DNA of 64,000 bases from FEN-1219 sp963728995 (GCA_963728995.1 CAVSMD010000002.1:124001-188000), one strand, 5' to 3'. Shown: positions 38,874-48,399, counted from the stretch's first letter. The notes: generated from the sequence alone by a model not told the origin. Program-made: numbers and translations.

Positions 38874-39449
38874 TCAATACCGATAAGCGAGAATCGCGGG
38901 TGTCGGTGGTTTGCTCGAGCCGTGCCGATGTCGCTCTGCTCGACGGCGCTTCATGCGAGCGAACACCTGCCGCCGCTTCGCGGCGATCCAATCTTCGCGC
39001 CCGACGTGAGCGCGCTTTCCGCGGCTTTGCTCCTGCCGCGTCCGGTAGGCGCAAAAGTCACGGTACGCTTCGAGATCGTCGCGCAGCTCGCGCAGGATGA
39101 GCTCCGTCATGAGCGCATCGTCGACGTAACCGAGGCCGGGCATCTCGTCCGGAATCACGTCGAGCACGTCTGCGAAATAGCGGAGCACGGTCACGATTCG
39201 TTCCCGATCCTCGGCGTCGAGAGTCCATTCTCGGTCCTCGAGCATCGCGAGCAGCATGCCGAGGTCCTCGATGCGCTTCTTTACGGAGCCGGTGAGCCCG
39301 GCCGCGTGAGCCTTCTCCAGCATGTTGTGCGCGCTTTGAAGCAGCTCTCGTTCGTCGACGTTGGCTGCTCGCTCCGCCGTCTCGTCCAGTACCTTTCGGT
39401 AGTAGTCGAGGTCGGCGTCGCTGATTTCCACTACGAGTCTGAACGGCAT
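38874..39449 (-). CDS. YkvA/DUF1232 family protein
   Basis: From ATG 39449 the product has 191 residues. A helical N-terminal half is followed by the DUF1232 core (about 95-140) with I-P-D-E-M-P-G-L-G-Y-V-D-D-A-L, then a very basic tail (R-M-K-R-R-R-A-E-R-H-R-H). Function is unknown; members are often membrane-associated. A longer open frame upstream is not coding. The gene is convergent with the ASST-like gene, seven bases apart. Confidence 0.7.
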   Translation of the reverse strand: MPFRLVVEISDADLDYYRKVLDETAERAANVDERELLQSAHNMLEKAHAAGLTGSVKKRIEDLGMLLAMLEDREWTLDAEDRERIVTVLRYFADVLDVIPDEMPGLGYVDDALMTELILRELRDDLEAYRDFCAYRTRQEQSRGKRAHVGREDWIAAKRRQVFARMKRRRAERHRHGSSKPPTPAILAYRY

Positions 39450-39487
39450 GGTGTCCAACGCGGCGCCATGAACTGGTGTGCGCCGCA

Positions 39488-40864
39488 CTACGTTTGGAAC
39501 ATGATCACGACGCCGAGTTCCGTCCTGTCGGCCACCCGCTGAAACGCATCCTTGACCTGCTCGAGCGGTCGTTTCGCGGTGATCAGCGCACCGATATCGA
39601 CGGCGCCGTTCTCCATGGCCGTGATGAAACGCGTGGTGTCGCGCATCACGTTCATGCCGGCCATTTGACCGCCGTAGATTCGCTTCCCGGAGAGGCAGAA
39701 CGTGGCCGCGGGAAATGCGATGTCGCCGTTCTGGACCGCGAGCGTGACCAGGCTGCCGCCGGGGGCCGTGACCTCCCACGCCTGGCGCAGCGCGAGCAGA
39801 CCGCTGGGATCCGGTCCCGTCTCGACCGCCGGCGGAAAGCGGTCGAGGCCCGAGGCTTCCACCACGAGATCGGCGCCGCGCATCGCAAAGCGCGAGTTGC
39901 CGGGCACCTGGCCACCGGCATCGAGCCGATCCGTGCGTGCCGCGCACATGTCGCGAATTCTCTCGACGAGCGTGTCCGTGTCGTCGTTCGGATCGAGCAC
40001 CGCCGTGGCGCCGAACTGCTGCGCCCGCTCGCGTCGGTAACGGACCGGTTCCACGACGATGATCTTGCCGGCCGACTGCGCCTTGGCACCCTGCACGGCC
40101 GCGAGACCGATCGGCCCGGCCCCGAAGATCACGACGTTCTGGCCGATCTGCACGGGATCGTACACGCTCGTCGCCGCGATCCCCACGGCGCCCGTGTCAC
40201 CGAGCATCGCGATCTCTGCGTCGGGGAGATCGGAGAAGATCGGCACGCAATATTCCTCGTACCCGACGACCAGCTCGCTCAAGCCGCCGATGACCGCGGC
40301 TTCGATGACGCCGCTGCCGTCCGCCATGTCGGCGATCGGGTCGTTCGGCACGCCGCCCGGGGCGAGATAGTTGCACCACTCGGGCGTGCCGCTCAGACAC
40401 TGCGCGCAGTGGCCGCACCAGGGCGTACCGGACACGAGCACGCGGTCACCGACGCGAACACGGCGCACCTGCGCGCCGATCGCCTCCACGATACCCATGC
40501 CGGAGTGATTCGGGATCGTCGGTGTCTTCAGCGCGGCGTTGCCGAGCACGCTGGTCGTCACGGTGTAGCAGCAACACGAGCCTCTGCTGCGCACGAGCAC
40601 CTGCGTCGGGCCGATGTCGCGCAGCTTCAGATCCTCGATCGTGCCCTGCGTCCCGTGGCGGACGAACGCGCGAAACGGCATGCCCGCCACGGCCCCTTTG
40701 GCGATCGAAGGCGCGCCGCGGCCGCGCTTTTGCGCCACGGCGCTGCTCGCGAGGGCTGCCGCGCCGGTCGCACCGGCGAGCAGCACCTTGCGGCGTGACA
40801 CCCGCCCGGCGCGCTCCGTCGGGGTCGCCGATTTTTCATCCCCTTGCTTGCGCTCGTCCGCCAT
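39488..40864 (-). CDS. Tat-exported zinc-type alcohol dehydrogenase (MDR) homologue
   Basis: The product has 458 residues: a Tat signal (V-S-R-R-K-V-L-L-A-G at 22-31, then a hydrophobic stretch to A-V-A-Q) followed by a complete MDR fold. The structural-zinc motif is C-G-H-C-A-Q-C-L-S-G-T-P-E-W-C. The catalytic zinc region has C-C-C-Y and P-N-H-S-G-M-G, where the usual G-H-E has Ser for Glu. The Rossmann loop is V-I-F-G-A-G-P-I-G-L-A-A. An exported MDR enzyme is odd because NAD(H) is not expected in the periplasm; the fold may carry a bound cofactor or have lost it. It is divergent from another Tat-exported enzyme. Confidence 0.8.
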   Translation of the reverse strand: MADERKQGDEKSATPTERAGRVSRRKVLLAGATGAAALASSAVAQKRGRGAPSIAKGAVAGMPFRAFVRHGTQGTIEDLKLRDIGPTQVLVRSRGSCCCYTVTTSVLGNAALKTPTIPNHSGMGIVEAIGAQVRRVRVGDRVLVSGTPWCGHCAQCLSGTPEWCNYLAPGGVPNDPIADMADGSGVIEAAVIGGLSELVVGYEEYCVPIFSDLPDAEIAMLGDTGAVGIAATSVYDPVQIGQNVVIFGAGPIGLAAVQGAKAQSAGKIIVVEPVRYRRERAQQFGATAVLDPNDDTDTLVERIRDMCAARTDRLDAGGQVPGNSRFAMRGADLVVEASGLDRFPPAVETGPDPSGLLALRQAWEVTAPGGSLVTLAVQNGDIAFPAATFCLSGKRIYGGQMAGMNVMRDTTRFITAMENGAVDIGALITAKRPLEQVKDAFQRVADRTELGVVIMFQT

Positions 40865-41013
40865 GTCTCACCCCCGTGGAAATGCGCTGCCGTCAGTGCT
40901 CCCACGATTCTCGCCGATGGAGACGAAGTTTGCGCGGCAAAGGTAGCTCGACTTTCGAGCAGCACCGCGGTGACAATCCCGTGGGCAGCGACAACGACAA
41001 TGACGAGGTACCC

Positions 41014-42087
41014 ATGGCGACCCTGACCCGCCGCGACGCGCTGCACCTGATCGGCGCCGCCGCGGGCGCCGCCTTGCTCGGTCGTCGCGCGTCGGCGCAG
41101 ACGCCCGCGTTCCCCGCCGGCGCGATCATCCGCACGTTGTTCAAGGACTACCCGCCCGCTGAGCTCGGGGGCGGCGCGACGCTGTTCCACGAGCATTTGT
41201 CGCTTGGGGCGGACTTCGGCGACCGGTTTCGCGCCGCCAGCGCCGCCGTCCTCGCAGCGCAGGGCGCACCGCGAACGGCGCAGCCCTCGGGCCCACCGCC
41301 GCCGCCGGCTGGACCCGATCCCATGCGCGATGTCGAGCTCATGGCCGCAGAGCTGCGGGCTGCGCAGCGCGACGGCGTTGCCTGCCTGGTCGACGCCGGC
41401 CTCGAGGGCACCGGCATGGATCTCACGTTCATTCGCGCGGCCGCGAAGAGCTCGGGACTCCCCGTCGTGAAGGGCGCAGGGTTCTACACGGAGCCCTTCT
41501 ATCCGAAGGAAGTGGCGACGATGAGCGAGGAGCAGCTGGTCCGCGCACTGCTCCGCCAGGTCGACACGTACCCGGCCGGGGTGTTCGGCGAGATCGGCTC
41601 CTGGGACGAGATCACCGCCCTCGAGCGCAAGGTGTTTCGTGCCGTCGGCAAAGCGCACGTGGCCACGAACCTGTCGATCTTCACGCACACCGGCATCCCC
41701 GGTAAATCGGCGCTCGAGCAGCTCGACATTCTCGAAGACGCGGGCGTCGACCCGAGGCGCGTCGCGATCGGCCATCTCGGCAATCTGACCGACCCCGCCG
41801 TGTACGTGCACAAGACGCTGTGTCATCGCGGCGCGTACGTCGGCTTCGACCGTCAGGGTGGCCGCGGCGACGCGGCGGCCGTGCCGCTCGTCATGGCACT
41901 GCTCGAGGCTGGCTTCGCCGATCACGTGCTGATCTCCGGCGATGCCTCGCGCGCGTACGGGCGACCGCTCACCGCGTTCGTGCCGCAGCTTAAGGCCGCC
42001 GGCGCCGACGACGCGACGCTGCACAAAATCACCGTGGACAATCCACGCCGCTTCCTGGCGTTCGTTCCGCAGCGACCACACCGCTAG
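41014..42087 (+). CDS. Tat-exported phosphotriesterase-like hydrolase
   Basis: The product has 357 residues with a Tat signal (L-T-R-R-D-A-L-H-L at 4-12, cleavage near A-S-A-Q 29). The phosphotriesterase barrel has the first metal histidines in H-E-H (59-61), a bridging acidic residue in G-E-I-G-S-W-D-E, then F-T-H-T-G, I-G-H-L-G-N and the aspartate in I-S-G-D-A-S. Relatives are lactonases and phosphotriesterases. A Pro-rich insert lies near residues 95-105. GAGG precedes the ATG. It shares a 149-base divergent promoter region with the Tat-exported MDR enzyme. Confidence 0.85.
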   Translation: MATLTRRDALHLIGAAAGAALLGRRASAQTPAFPAGAIIRTLFKDYPPAELGGGATLFHEHLSLGADFGDRFRAASAAVLAAQGAPRTAQPSGPPPPPAGPDPMRDVELMAAELRAAQRDGVACLVDAGLEGTGMDLTFIRAAAKSSGLPVVKGAGFYTEPFYPKEVATMSEEQLVRALLRQVDTYPAGVFGEIGSWDEITALERKVFRAVGKAHVATNLSIFTHTGIPGKSALEQLDILEDAGVDPRRVAIGHLGNLTDPAVYVHKTLCHRGAYVGFDRQGGRGDAAAVPLVMALLEAGFADHVLISGDASRAYGRPLTAFVPQLKAAGADDATLHKITVDNPRRFLAFVPQRPHR

Positions 42088-42189
42088 GGAACCTGCCGAG
42101 CGCCGGACCGATCGCGCAACGGGAGGCGCCCGCCGCCTTCCTATCGCTGAACCGATGTGCTGTCATAGCGCGAGCTTTTGGGGGCGCAC

Positions 42190-43170
42190 ATGAAGAAGCT
42201 GCTCAGCGTCACGGCCGTGTCGGCCGCGTTCTTCGCGGCGAGCTCGCCCGCAATGGCGGCCGGGCCGTCCTGCGATCGCGCTTGCCTGATCGGCATCGCG
42301 GAAGCGTATCTCGCCGCCATCGCGGCCCACGATCCGAGCAAGGCGCCGTTGGCGGACAAGGTCGCTTTCGTCGAAAACATCAAGAAGATGAAACCCGGCG
42401 AGGGCCTGTGGGCCGTGGCCGCCGGCCGGGCCACTGCTTTCCGGATCTACGTGCCCGATCCGGACCGGGGCAGCATCGGGCTCATGACCGTCATCGATCG
42501 GCAGACCGCGACCGGTGTCGTGCCGGCACAGCTCGCCGCACGCCTGAAGACCGTGGACGGCAAGATCACGGAAGCCGAGCACCTCGTCGCCGACGTGCCG
42601 AGCCAGGAGGCGCGCACACGTCTGAAGGCCACGCGACCCAACCTCACGGCGGTCGTGCCCGAGCGCGCGCGCATGGACCGCAACGAGCTCGCGAAAATCG
42701 CAGGCGCTTACTACGACTCGCTCGACATGAGCGACGGCACGCTCGCGCCGTTCGCCGAAGACTGCGAGCGCGAAGAGAACGGTCTGATCACGGCAGGCCC
42801 GGGTCTACCGCCGGCGCCATTCGACAGTGTCGATGTGCATGGCCGCTCGCCTCCGCCGGTTGCACGGGATTGCACGGGACAGATGAGCTCGCGGCGTTTC
42901 GCGTACATCGACAGCATCGACAATCGCCGCATTTTCGCCGTCGATCCGGTACAGGGGCTGGCCATGGGGCTTTCGCATTTCCGTCAGTCGATGAGCCACG
43001 GCCCGCAGCTCATGATCGCGGCGGATGGCTCGCACGTGATGTGGGAAGAGAAACGCGATCCCTACGACCTACCCGCGGCGCACGTCTTCAAGATCACCGG
43101 CGGCAAGATCCACGAGGTCGAAGCCATCGGTATCTTCGTGCCGTACGACTCGCCTACGGGCTGGGAATGA
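42190..43170 (+). CDS. Secreted NTF2/SnoaL-like protein
   Basis: The product has 326 residues with a signal peptide (M-K-K-L-L-S-V-T to A-M-A-A about 22). The mature start C-D-R-A-C-L-I-G-I-A-E-A-Y-L-A-A-I-A-A-H-D-P-S-K and a second A-K-I-A-G-A-Y-Y-D-S-L-D-M-S-D-G-T-L-A-P-F suggest two NTF2-like cone domains, resembling DUF8021-type proteins. Two cysteine pairs may form disulfides. No catalytic role can be assigned. The ATG at 42190 is preferred over a TTG at 42178. Confidence 0.65.
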   Translation: MKKLLSVTAVSAAFFAASSPAMAAGPSCDRACLIGIAEAYLAAIAAHDPSKAPLADKVAFVENIKKMKPGEGLWAVAAGRATAFRIYVPDPDRGSIGLMTVIDRQTATGVVPAQLAARLKTVDGKITEAEHLVADVPSQEARTRLKATRPNLTAVVPERARMDRNELAKIAGAYYDSLDMSDGTLAPFAEDCEREENGLITAGPGLPPAPFDSVDVHGRSPPPVARDCTGQMSSRRFAYIDSIDNRRIFAVDPVQGLAMGLSHFRQSMSHGPQLMIAADGSHVMWEEKRDPYDLPAAHVFKITGGKIHEVEAIGIFVPYDSPTGWE

Positions 43171-43193
43171 AGGGCGACGGATCCCGGCACCCC

Positions 43194-43212
43194 GGCCGCT
43201 GCCCGAGCGGCC
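43194..43212. terminator. Hairpin between convergent genes
   Basis: GGCCGCT (43194-43200) and AGCGGCC (43206-43212) form a perfect seven-base-pair stem with a five-base loop, in the 116-base gap between the NTF2-like gene and the convergent FtsX gene. A second short stem (CCACC/GGTGG) lies at 43268-43283, reaching to just before the FtsX gene. Neither has a U tract. Confidence 0.4.
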
Positions 43213-43286
43213 ACCGATGAGTGGAACGCCGACCGAGCACGCCGCCGCAACGCCGGCCGGGGGCGGTCCACCGGCTCGGGTGGCCG

Positions 43287-44462
43287 TCAGTGCACGGCGC
43301 GCAACGCCGTCGCAACGGGCAATCGTGCGGCGCGCACGGCCGGGAGCAATGCACCGAGCAAACCTACGCCGCAGGCCCAGGCGAAGCCCGTCGCGAGCGT
43401 GGCCGGCATGATCGCGAACGTCGCCACGATGGAAGCGCTGGTGCCGCCGAGGCTGATCGTGTGGCCGTTGAACACGAGCCAGGCGACTGTGCTACCCATC
43501 GCGGCGCCGATCAACGCGAGCGACAGCGCCTCGGTCAGCACCGACGTCGCAACGGCTGCGCCGCCGAAGCCGATCGCCCGCAGCGTTGCGATCTCCACTG
43601 CGCGGGCGCTGACGGCCGAATACATCGTGTTCACGGCGCCGACCAGCGCACCCGCCGCCATGATCGCGCTGACGACATAGGTGACGAAGAAGAACAGATT
43701 CGTCAGCTCCTTCGACTGCTCCGCGAAGTAGTCGGGCTCACGATATACGTCGACCGCCAGGGTCGGGTTCGTCGTCAGCGCGGCCTTGAACTCGTCGAAG
43801 GCTCGGGGCGATTCGAGACGCGCCGTGACGCTGTTGACGAATGGACGCTGATACGCCGAGGCCAACGTGTCGACGTCGGTCAGCATGCCGGACTCGGTGA
43901 CGTCGCCCGTCGCGAATGCACCGACGATCGTCCACTCACTGTCGTGCAACGACACCTTGGCGCCGAGCGCGAGACCCGCGAACTCCGCTTGCGCATTGCG
44001 CCCGACGATCAGCTCCCTGAGACCCGGCGTGAACGTCCGCCCCTCGACCAGGCGTATCTCCGGACGCACGACAAAGCCCGCGGACGACATGCCGCGCACG
44101 GCCACACCTGCGAGGACGCCATCGTTGCGGCGTGGCAGGTTGACGGGCACCAGAACGTCGCTCGTGACCGCGCGCTCGCCCTCCGGCGTGCGCGCGACCC
44201 CCGGCGCCGCGGCGACGATCGCCGCCGTGTCGCGCGCCAGCGCGCTCGCGCCCTCGGAGTTGGCCGCGCTGCGGATCACGAGTGCCCGATCGGGCCGACC
44301 CGAGGCCAGCAGCGAGCCGGAGAGACTGCCGGCCATCGTGAATACGGATACGAGCACACCGACGACCGCCGCGATCCCGATCACCACGACGATCGAGGCG
44401 CCGAGCCTTTGCCCCATGCCCTTCAGGCTCATGCTGCTGACGGCTGCAATCTGCCGGAACAT
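43287..44462 (-). CDS. FtsX/MacB-like ABC permease, second of a pair
   Basis: The product has 391 residues: an N-terminal membrane helix (about 24-45), a large extracytoplasmic MacB_PCD-like domain (about 50-260) and three C-terminal helices of the FtsX domain with E-I-A-T-L-R-A-I-G-F-G and the ending L-P-A-V-R-A-A-R-L-P-V-A-T-A-L-R. Such permeases drive mechanotransmission or lipoprotein/peptide export. It starts six bases after the other FtsX gene. No matching LolD/MacB-type ATPase gene is present next to the pair. Confidence 0.85.
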   Translation of the reverse strand: MFRQIAAVSSMSLKGMGQRLGASIVVVIGIAAVVGVLVSVFTMAGSLSGSLLASGRPDRALVIRSAANSEGASALARDTAAIVAAAPGVARTPEGERAVTSDVLVPVNLPRRNDGVLAGVAVRGMSSAGFVVRPEIRLVEGRTFTPGLRELIVGRNAQAEFAGLALGAKVSLHDSEWTIVGAFATGDVTESGMLTDVDTLASAYQRPFVNSVTARLESPRAFDEFKAALTTNPTLAVDVYREPDYFAEQSKELTNLFFFVTYVVSAIMAAGALVGAVNTMYSAVSARAVEIATLRAIGFGGAAVATSVLTEALSLALIGAAMGSTVAWLVFNGHTISLGGTSASIVATFAIMPATLATGFAWACGVGLLGALLPAVRAARLPVATALRAVH

Positions 44463-44468
44463 CCGCCG

Positions 44469-45623
44469 TCACCGGCCCGCGAGCGCGTCGACGAGCTTCA
44501 GACGCCGCAGCCGCCACACGGGCAACGCCGCACTCACCGCCGCGAAAAGCACGGCCACCACCGCGCCGTTCAGCAGAGTGCTCGACTCGATCGGCAGCGG
44601 CGCCACCCCCATGGCATCGAACATCTGCGGAAACAGCAGCGCCGCGATTCCAAGCCCGACGGCACCCGCCGTGACGCACAGCAGCCCGGCCTCCGCAAAG
44701 ACGAGCGCCGTAACGAGCGAGTTGCCGTAACCATAGGTCTTCAGCACCGCGAGCTCCGGTACGCGCTCGCGGATCGATTGCATCATCGTGTTGCCGGTCA
44801 CGAACAACAGCGCAAACATCACCGCGCCGATGATCGACTCGACTATGAACGTGATATTGCCGACGCGGTCGAGCTGCGCGCGGAAGAAATCTCTCTCGCT
44901 CTGCGTCAACGTCTCGTTGGCGGAGTTCGCGAACAGACCGTCGATCGCCGCGCCGATCGCCGCAGCGTTCGCGCCGGCGGCGATCCGCACCGTGTAATAC
45001 GTGACGCTGCCCTTGCCCAGCGCACGCGCTTCGTCGAAGTAGTCGTAGTTGATCCAGAAATCCTCGTCGGCCGGGAACGCGCCTTCCGGGATCGAATAGA
45101 CGCCGACGATATCGAAGGTCCAATCGCTCGAGCCGTTCGCTTGCGTCCACGCGCGCGATTTCAGCGTGACGCGATCGCCGATCTTCCAGCCGTAGCGCGC
45201 AACCAGCCCGGGGCCGATCACGGCGCCGGTGCGCGTCTTGCGCATGGCTTCGACGTACTGCTCGTCGAGATCGATGTCGATCATCGTGTGCACGCGCGTG
45301 ATGTCGATCGCGGCGCTGTCGATGCCATCCGCAGGCTCGCGGAAATAGCCCGCGAAGAACGCTACGACCCCGACGTCGCGAACGCCCTGCACGCTCTCGA
45401 TCCTCGCCCGCTGCGCATACGGCAGCCCCGTGAGCACGTTGACCTTGCTCTGGGTCCGCAATCGCGCCGTGCTCGTCAGACGCTCGAGGGCGTGATCGAA
45501 GGCGCCCGTGATGCCGTCGAGCACTCCGAACAACGTGAACGCGATGACCACCGAGAGCATCGTGAGCAGGGTGCGGACGCGCTTGCGCCAGAGCCCGGCC
45601 CAGATGAGCGGCCAGTACTTCAC
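44469..45623 (-). CDS. FtsX/MacB-like ABC permease, first of a pair
   Basis: The product has 384 residues with the same architecture as its neighbour: R-K-R-V-R-T-L-L-T-M-L-S and an N-terminal helix, an extracytoplasmic domain (about 45-250), then F-I-V-E-S-I-I-G-A-V-M-F-A-L-L-F and R-E-R-V-P-E-L-A-V-L-K-T-Y-G-Y in the FtsX domain, ending W-R-L-R-R-L-K-L-V-D-A-L. The two permeases probably form a heterodimer. The DUF2807 gene ends 54 bases upstream. Confidence 0.85.
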   Translation of the reverse strand: MKYWPLIWAGLWRKRVRTLLTMLSVVIAFTLFGVLDGITGAFDHALERLTSTARLRTQSKVNVLTGLPYAQRARIESVQGVRDVGVVAFFAGYFREPADGIDSAAIDITRVHTMIDIDLDEQYVEAMRKTRTGAVIGPGLVARYGWKIGDRVTLKSRAWTQANGSSDWTFDIVGVYSIPEGAFPADEDFWINYDYFDEARALGKGSVTYYTVRIAAGANAAAIGAAIDGLFANSANETLTQSERDFFRAQLDRVGNITFIVESIIGAVMFALLFVTGNTMMQSIRERVPELAVLKTYGYGNSLVTALVFAEAGLLCVTAGAVGLGIAALLFPQMFDAMGVAPLPIESSTLLNGAVVAVLFAAVSAALPVWRLRRLKLVDALAGR

Positions 45624-45677
45624 GACGCGCGACCCGGGCGGCTCGCTCGACTGGCCGCGCGCAACCTCGTGGGCGCG

Positions 45678-46376
45678 TCAGTCGACATGCTCGATCCGCA
45701 CGGCGCCCGATGTCGAGACCGCCTGCTCGCTGATGGTGCCCGAATATTCGAGATGACCCGCGCCCGACATGCCCCCCGTGAGCTTGCCGCCGGCCATTCG
45801 CACCTTGATATTCGACGCGCCGCTGGCCCGTACGTTGGCATCCGTGACCGTGACGTCGGCGAGATCGACGGCGCCCGCGCCGCTCATCGTGAGCGCGAGC
45901 GTGCCGAAGCGACTCGCGTGTCCCTCGATCTTGCCGGCGCCGGACATCGCGATCTCGAGCCGTTCGCCGTCGAAACCGCTGAGATCGACTCTTGCAGCGC
46001 CGCTCGAGACGAGTGAGCTCAGCGCCGGCAGCGTGATCTCGGCGTTGCTCAGCCGCCGATCGCCGCCGCCGAGCCAGATGCCCACCTTCGTGCCGAGCTC
46101 GAGCCGCCCGTCGACGACCCGCGCTTCGAGGTATTGCTCGAGCTCCGTAGGCACGTCGAGGTCCACGCGCCAGCTAGCACCGCGCGTGAGTGTCACGCGC
46201 CACTGGCCGCTCACCGCGACCGCGTCGAAGCCCGTGAGCGCCGGCGACAACGACGCCCGCGCTCCGGTCAGCTCGGGCCCCCGCGTCACGCCGAGGCGCA
46301 GCCAAACCGTGGCCGCAACCAGCACGAGCAGGACGACCCCCACGGCCCCGAGCAGCACCCGTTGGCTGGTTCTCAT
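45678..46376 (-). CDS. DUF2807 (GIN-type) adhesin-like exported protein
   Basis: The product has 232 residues with an N-terminal membrane anchor (about 7-26). The DUF2807 right-handed beta-helix (about 50-225) shows repeated short rungs such as S-G-A-A-R-V-D-L-S-G, M-S-G-A-G-K-I-E-G, M-S-G-A-G-A-V-D-L and M-S-G-A-G-H-L-E-Y. Function is unknown; such proteins are thought to act at the cell surface. The start overlaps the GntR stop codon by four bases, which shows that it belongs to the ABC operon. Confidence 0.8.
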   Translation of the reverse strand: MRTSQRVLLGAVGVVLLVLVAATVWLRLGVTRGPELTGARASLSPALTGFDAVAVSGQWRVTLTRGASWRVDLDVPTELEQYLEARVVDGRLELGTKVGIWLGGGDRRLSNAEITLPALSSLVSSGAARVDLSGFDGERLEIAMSGAGKIEGHASRFGTLALTMSGAGAVDLADVTVTDANVRASGASNIKVRMAGGKLTGGMSGAGHLEYSGTISEQAVSTSGAVRIEHVD

Positions 46377-46744
46377 GGCACGGACTCTCCGTTGTAGCGT
46401 GCGAACTGAGGCGCGAGATCGGTCAGCGTCATGCCGAGCACGCGCATCGTGCGAAACACGCGCGGCAGCTCGTTGCGGACGAAGTCCTCCTTCATCTCGG
46501 CGAGGATGCGGCCCTTGGCATCGGTGGCGACGAAATACCCGACACCGCGCTGGTTCTCGATGATCTGCCGATCGAGCAATGCCTGATAACTCTTGTTGAC
46601 GGTGTTCGGGTTCACGCCGATCCCGATCGCGAGATCGCGCACGGACGGGATGCGCTCGCCCTCGCCCCATTCGCCGTCGAGGATCCGATCGCGCATCTGA
46701 TCGGCGATCTGCTGAAAGATGCCTTTTGGCTGATTAAACTCCAT
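46373..46744 (-). CDS. GntR-family regulator, YtrA type
   Basis: This 123-residue protein has a GntR winged helix (about 8-75, with Q-I-A-D-Q-M-R-D-R-I-L-D-G-E-W and S-V-R-D-L-A-I-G-I-G-V-N-P-N-T-V) and a short helical tail, the YtrA pattern without a large ligand domain. YtrA regulators repress adjacent ABC transporter operons in response to envelope stress or antibiotics. The likely target is the palindrome at 48372-48399 in front of this operon. Confidence 0.85.
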   Translation of the reverse strand: MEFNQPKGIFQQIADQMRDRILDGEWGEGERIPSVRDLAIGIGVNPNTVNKSYQALLDRQIIENQRGVGYFVATDAKGRILAEMKEDFVRNELPRVFRTMRVLGMTLTDLAPQFARYNGESVP

Positions 46745-47505
46745 GGCTCACCTGCGTCTCTCGTACGCGCAGCCACGCCACGAGCCAGCAAAACAGCGGC
46801 AGAACCGCGAAGTACCCGACCTTCGCGACCGCGAAGAGCCAGCCCAACGGGCGGTAGATGCCGTTCTCGAAGTCGCCCACGATGAGGATGCCCGTGCGCG
46901 ACCACGTGACCCAGCCGAGCACCCAGGCGATCGCAATGTAGAGCGCGACGACCAGCGTCAGGAGCACCGCGATGGCGAGCAACGTCTTGACGTAGTGGGT
47001 CTTGCGAAACCACGCGGCTCCGGCGAAAAACACGGCCTGGATCACGAGATAGTGCGGAATCGCACTCCACGCAATCCGATCGAACGGCGAGAACAGCTCG
47101 TTGTGCAGATCGAGCGGCAGCCATTCGAGCGCCTCACCGATCAGCGGATAGCAGGCTCGTGAACAGCAGCAGATAGACGACGAACACCACGGTGTTCACG
47201 ATCAGCGGCGCCAGGGTTTTCTCGAGCGCGGTGGCCGGGAGCAGCAGAAACGCGGCGTTGGTCGTCCTATCGTGCAGATCCGCGAGCGCGAGGCTCGTGC
47301 TGATCGTGCCCCAGAGGAACAGCACACCGATGAAGAAGCCGCGGTACAAGTCCACGGCGATATTCGTGGCGCCTCCGTAACCGGCCGGCCCTGCGAGCGC
47401 AAGAAACGCCAACACACCGGAGACGATCAAGTGCACGCGGTAGCGCCGCACGAGCTCGTCGCGAACGAGGAGCAGCAGGCGGCGTCCCGACAACGTGTCG
47501 TTCAC
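46734..47505 (-). pseudogene. ABC transporter permease of the YtrA-linked system, one frameshift
   Basis: Joined, this is a permease of about 256 residues with roughly six membrane helices. Its N-terminal part (S-G-R-R-L-L-L-L-V-R-D-E-L) precedes helices around residues 25-45 and 55-75. The reading frame breaks near 47148, where shifting by one base restores Y-P-L-I-G-E-A-L-E-W-L-P-L-D-L-H and the remaining helices. The start overlaps the ATPase stop by four bases and the end overlaps the GntR start. The break is probably a sequence error. Confidence 0.75.
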
Positions 47506-48357
47506 GAGCCACCTCCCGCGGACGCAAACACGCCTGCGGCGAGATCGGGCCGGGCGACCATGGCATTGAACAGCACCTCGAGATCCAGCGGACCGTCACC
47601 GGCCGAGGCTTCCCTCCAGACGGACCAGAACCCGCCCACTGCAGCCTCCGTGAGCAGCAGGTTCGGCGCATCGGCCGCGGGGGGTGAGACGGTGTGCGTC
47701 ATCCGCACCCGCTCGCCGATCTCCGCCAGCGTCTGATTCAGCAGCACCCGGCCCTCGTGCAGGATCACGATCGGATCGATCAGGGCGCCGAGATCCCGCA
47801 CCTGGTGCGTCGAGATCACGAACACGCGGTCGTCCGTCATGGCCTCGGCGATCGCTCGTCGAAACGTGCTCTTCGACGGGATGTCGAGCCCGTTGGTCGG
47901 CTCGTCGAGCAACACGAGCCTGGCGCGTGTCGCCAGACCGAAAGCGAGCAGGAATTTCTTCTGCTGGCCATACGACAGCGCACCGAGCCTCTGGTCCTCC
48001 GGCAACTCGAAGGTGCGCGCGTAGCGAGCGAACAGGTCGGCATCGAACCGTGGGTAGAAGGCCCCGCGCGTGTTCAGGTAGGCGCGGCTCGCCATGTTCG
48101 GCAAGTGCAGATCCTCGGGCAGCATGAACACATCGGCCAGGAACGAAGGCTCGCGCGCTGCCGGCGTACGCCCGAGCGCCCGGACCGAGCCCGACGCCGG
48201 GAAACAGCAGGCCCGCCAGCAGCTTCAGCAGCGTCGACTTGCCGGCGCCGTTGACGCCCAGCAGCCCGCAAATGGTGCCGGCCCGCAGGGTCAGCTGCAT
48301 GTCTTTGAACACGAGCTTTCCCTTGTAAGCGAATGAAAGATCTAAGACTTCAACCAT
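47502..48357 (-). pseudogene. ABC transporter ATPase of the YtrA-linked system, one frameshift
   Basis: It starts M-V-E-V-L-D-L-S-F at 48357. Walker A is G-V-N-G-A-G-K-S-T near residue 40. The frame shifts near 48200 (after L-L-F-P). The rest has the signature L-S-Y-G-Q-Q-K-K, Walker B L-V-L-L-D-E-P-T-N-G-L-D and switch histidine I-S-T-H-Q. Joined length is about 284 residues. It powers the permease encoded directly downstream. First gene of the six-gene operon, transcribed from the promoter overlapped by the palindrome at 48372-48399. Confidence 0.8.
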
Positions 48358-48371
48358 GAGCTTCGTGTGAC

Positions 48372-48399
48372 CTAGTGTCCTAGTGACGTAAGACACTAG
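48372..48399. promoter_or_regulatory. Palindromic operator of the YtrA-type GntR regulator
   Basis: CTAGTGTC (48372-48379) and GACACTAG (48392-48399) are perfect inverted repeats with a 12-base spacer, 15 bases upstream of the ATPase start. The distal arm covers the presumed -10 box, a position suited to repression. Confidence 0.7.

Noticed and set aside
43221..46016. Long plus-strand open frame antisense to the FtsX and DUF2807 genes.
   Set aside because: It is Arg/His/Asp-rich without any domain, typical of an antisense frame in GC-rich DNA; the minus-strand genes are clear.
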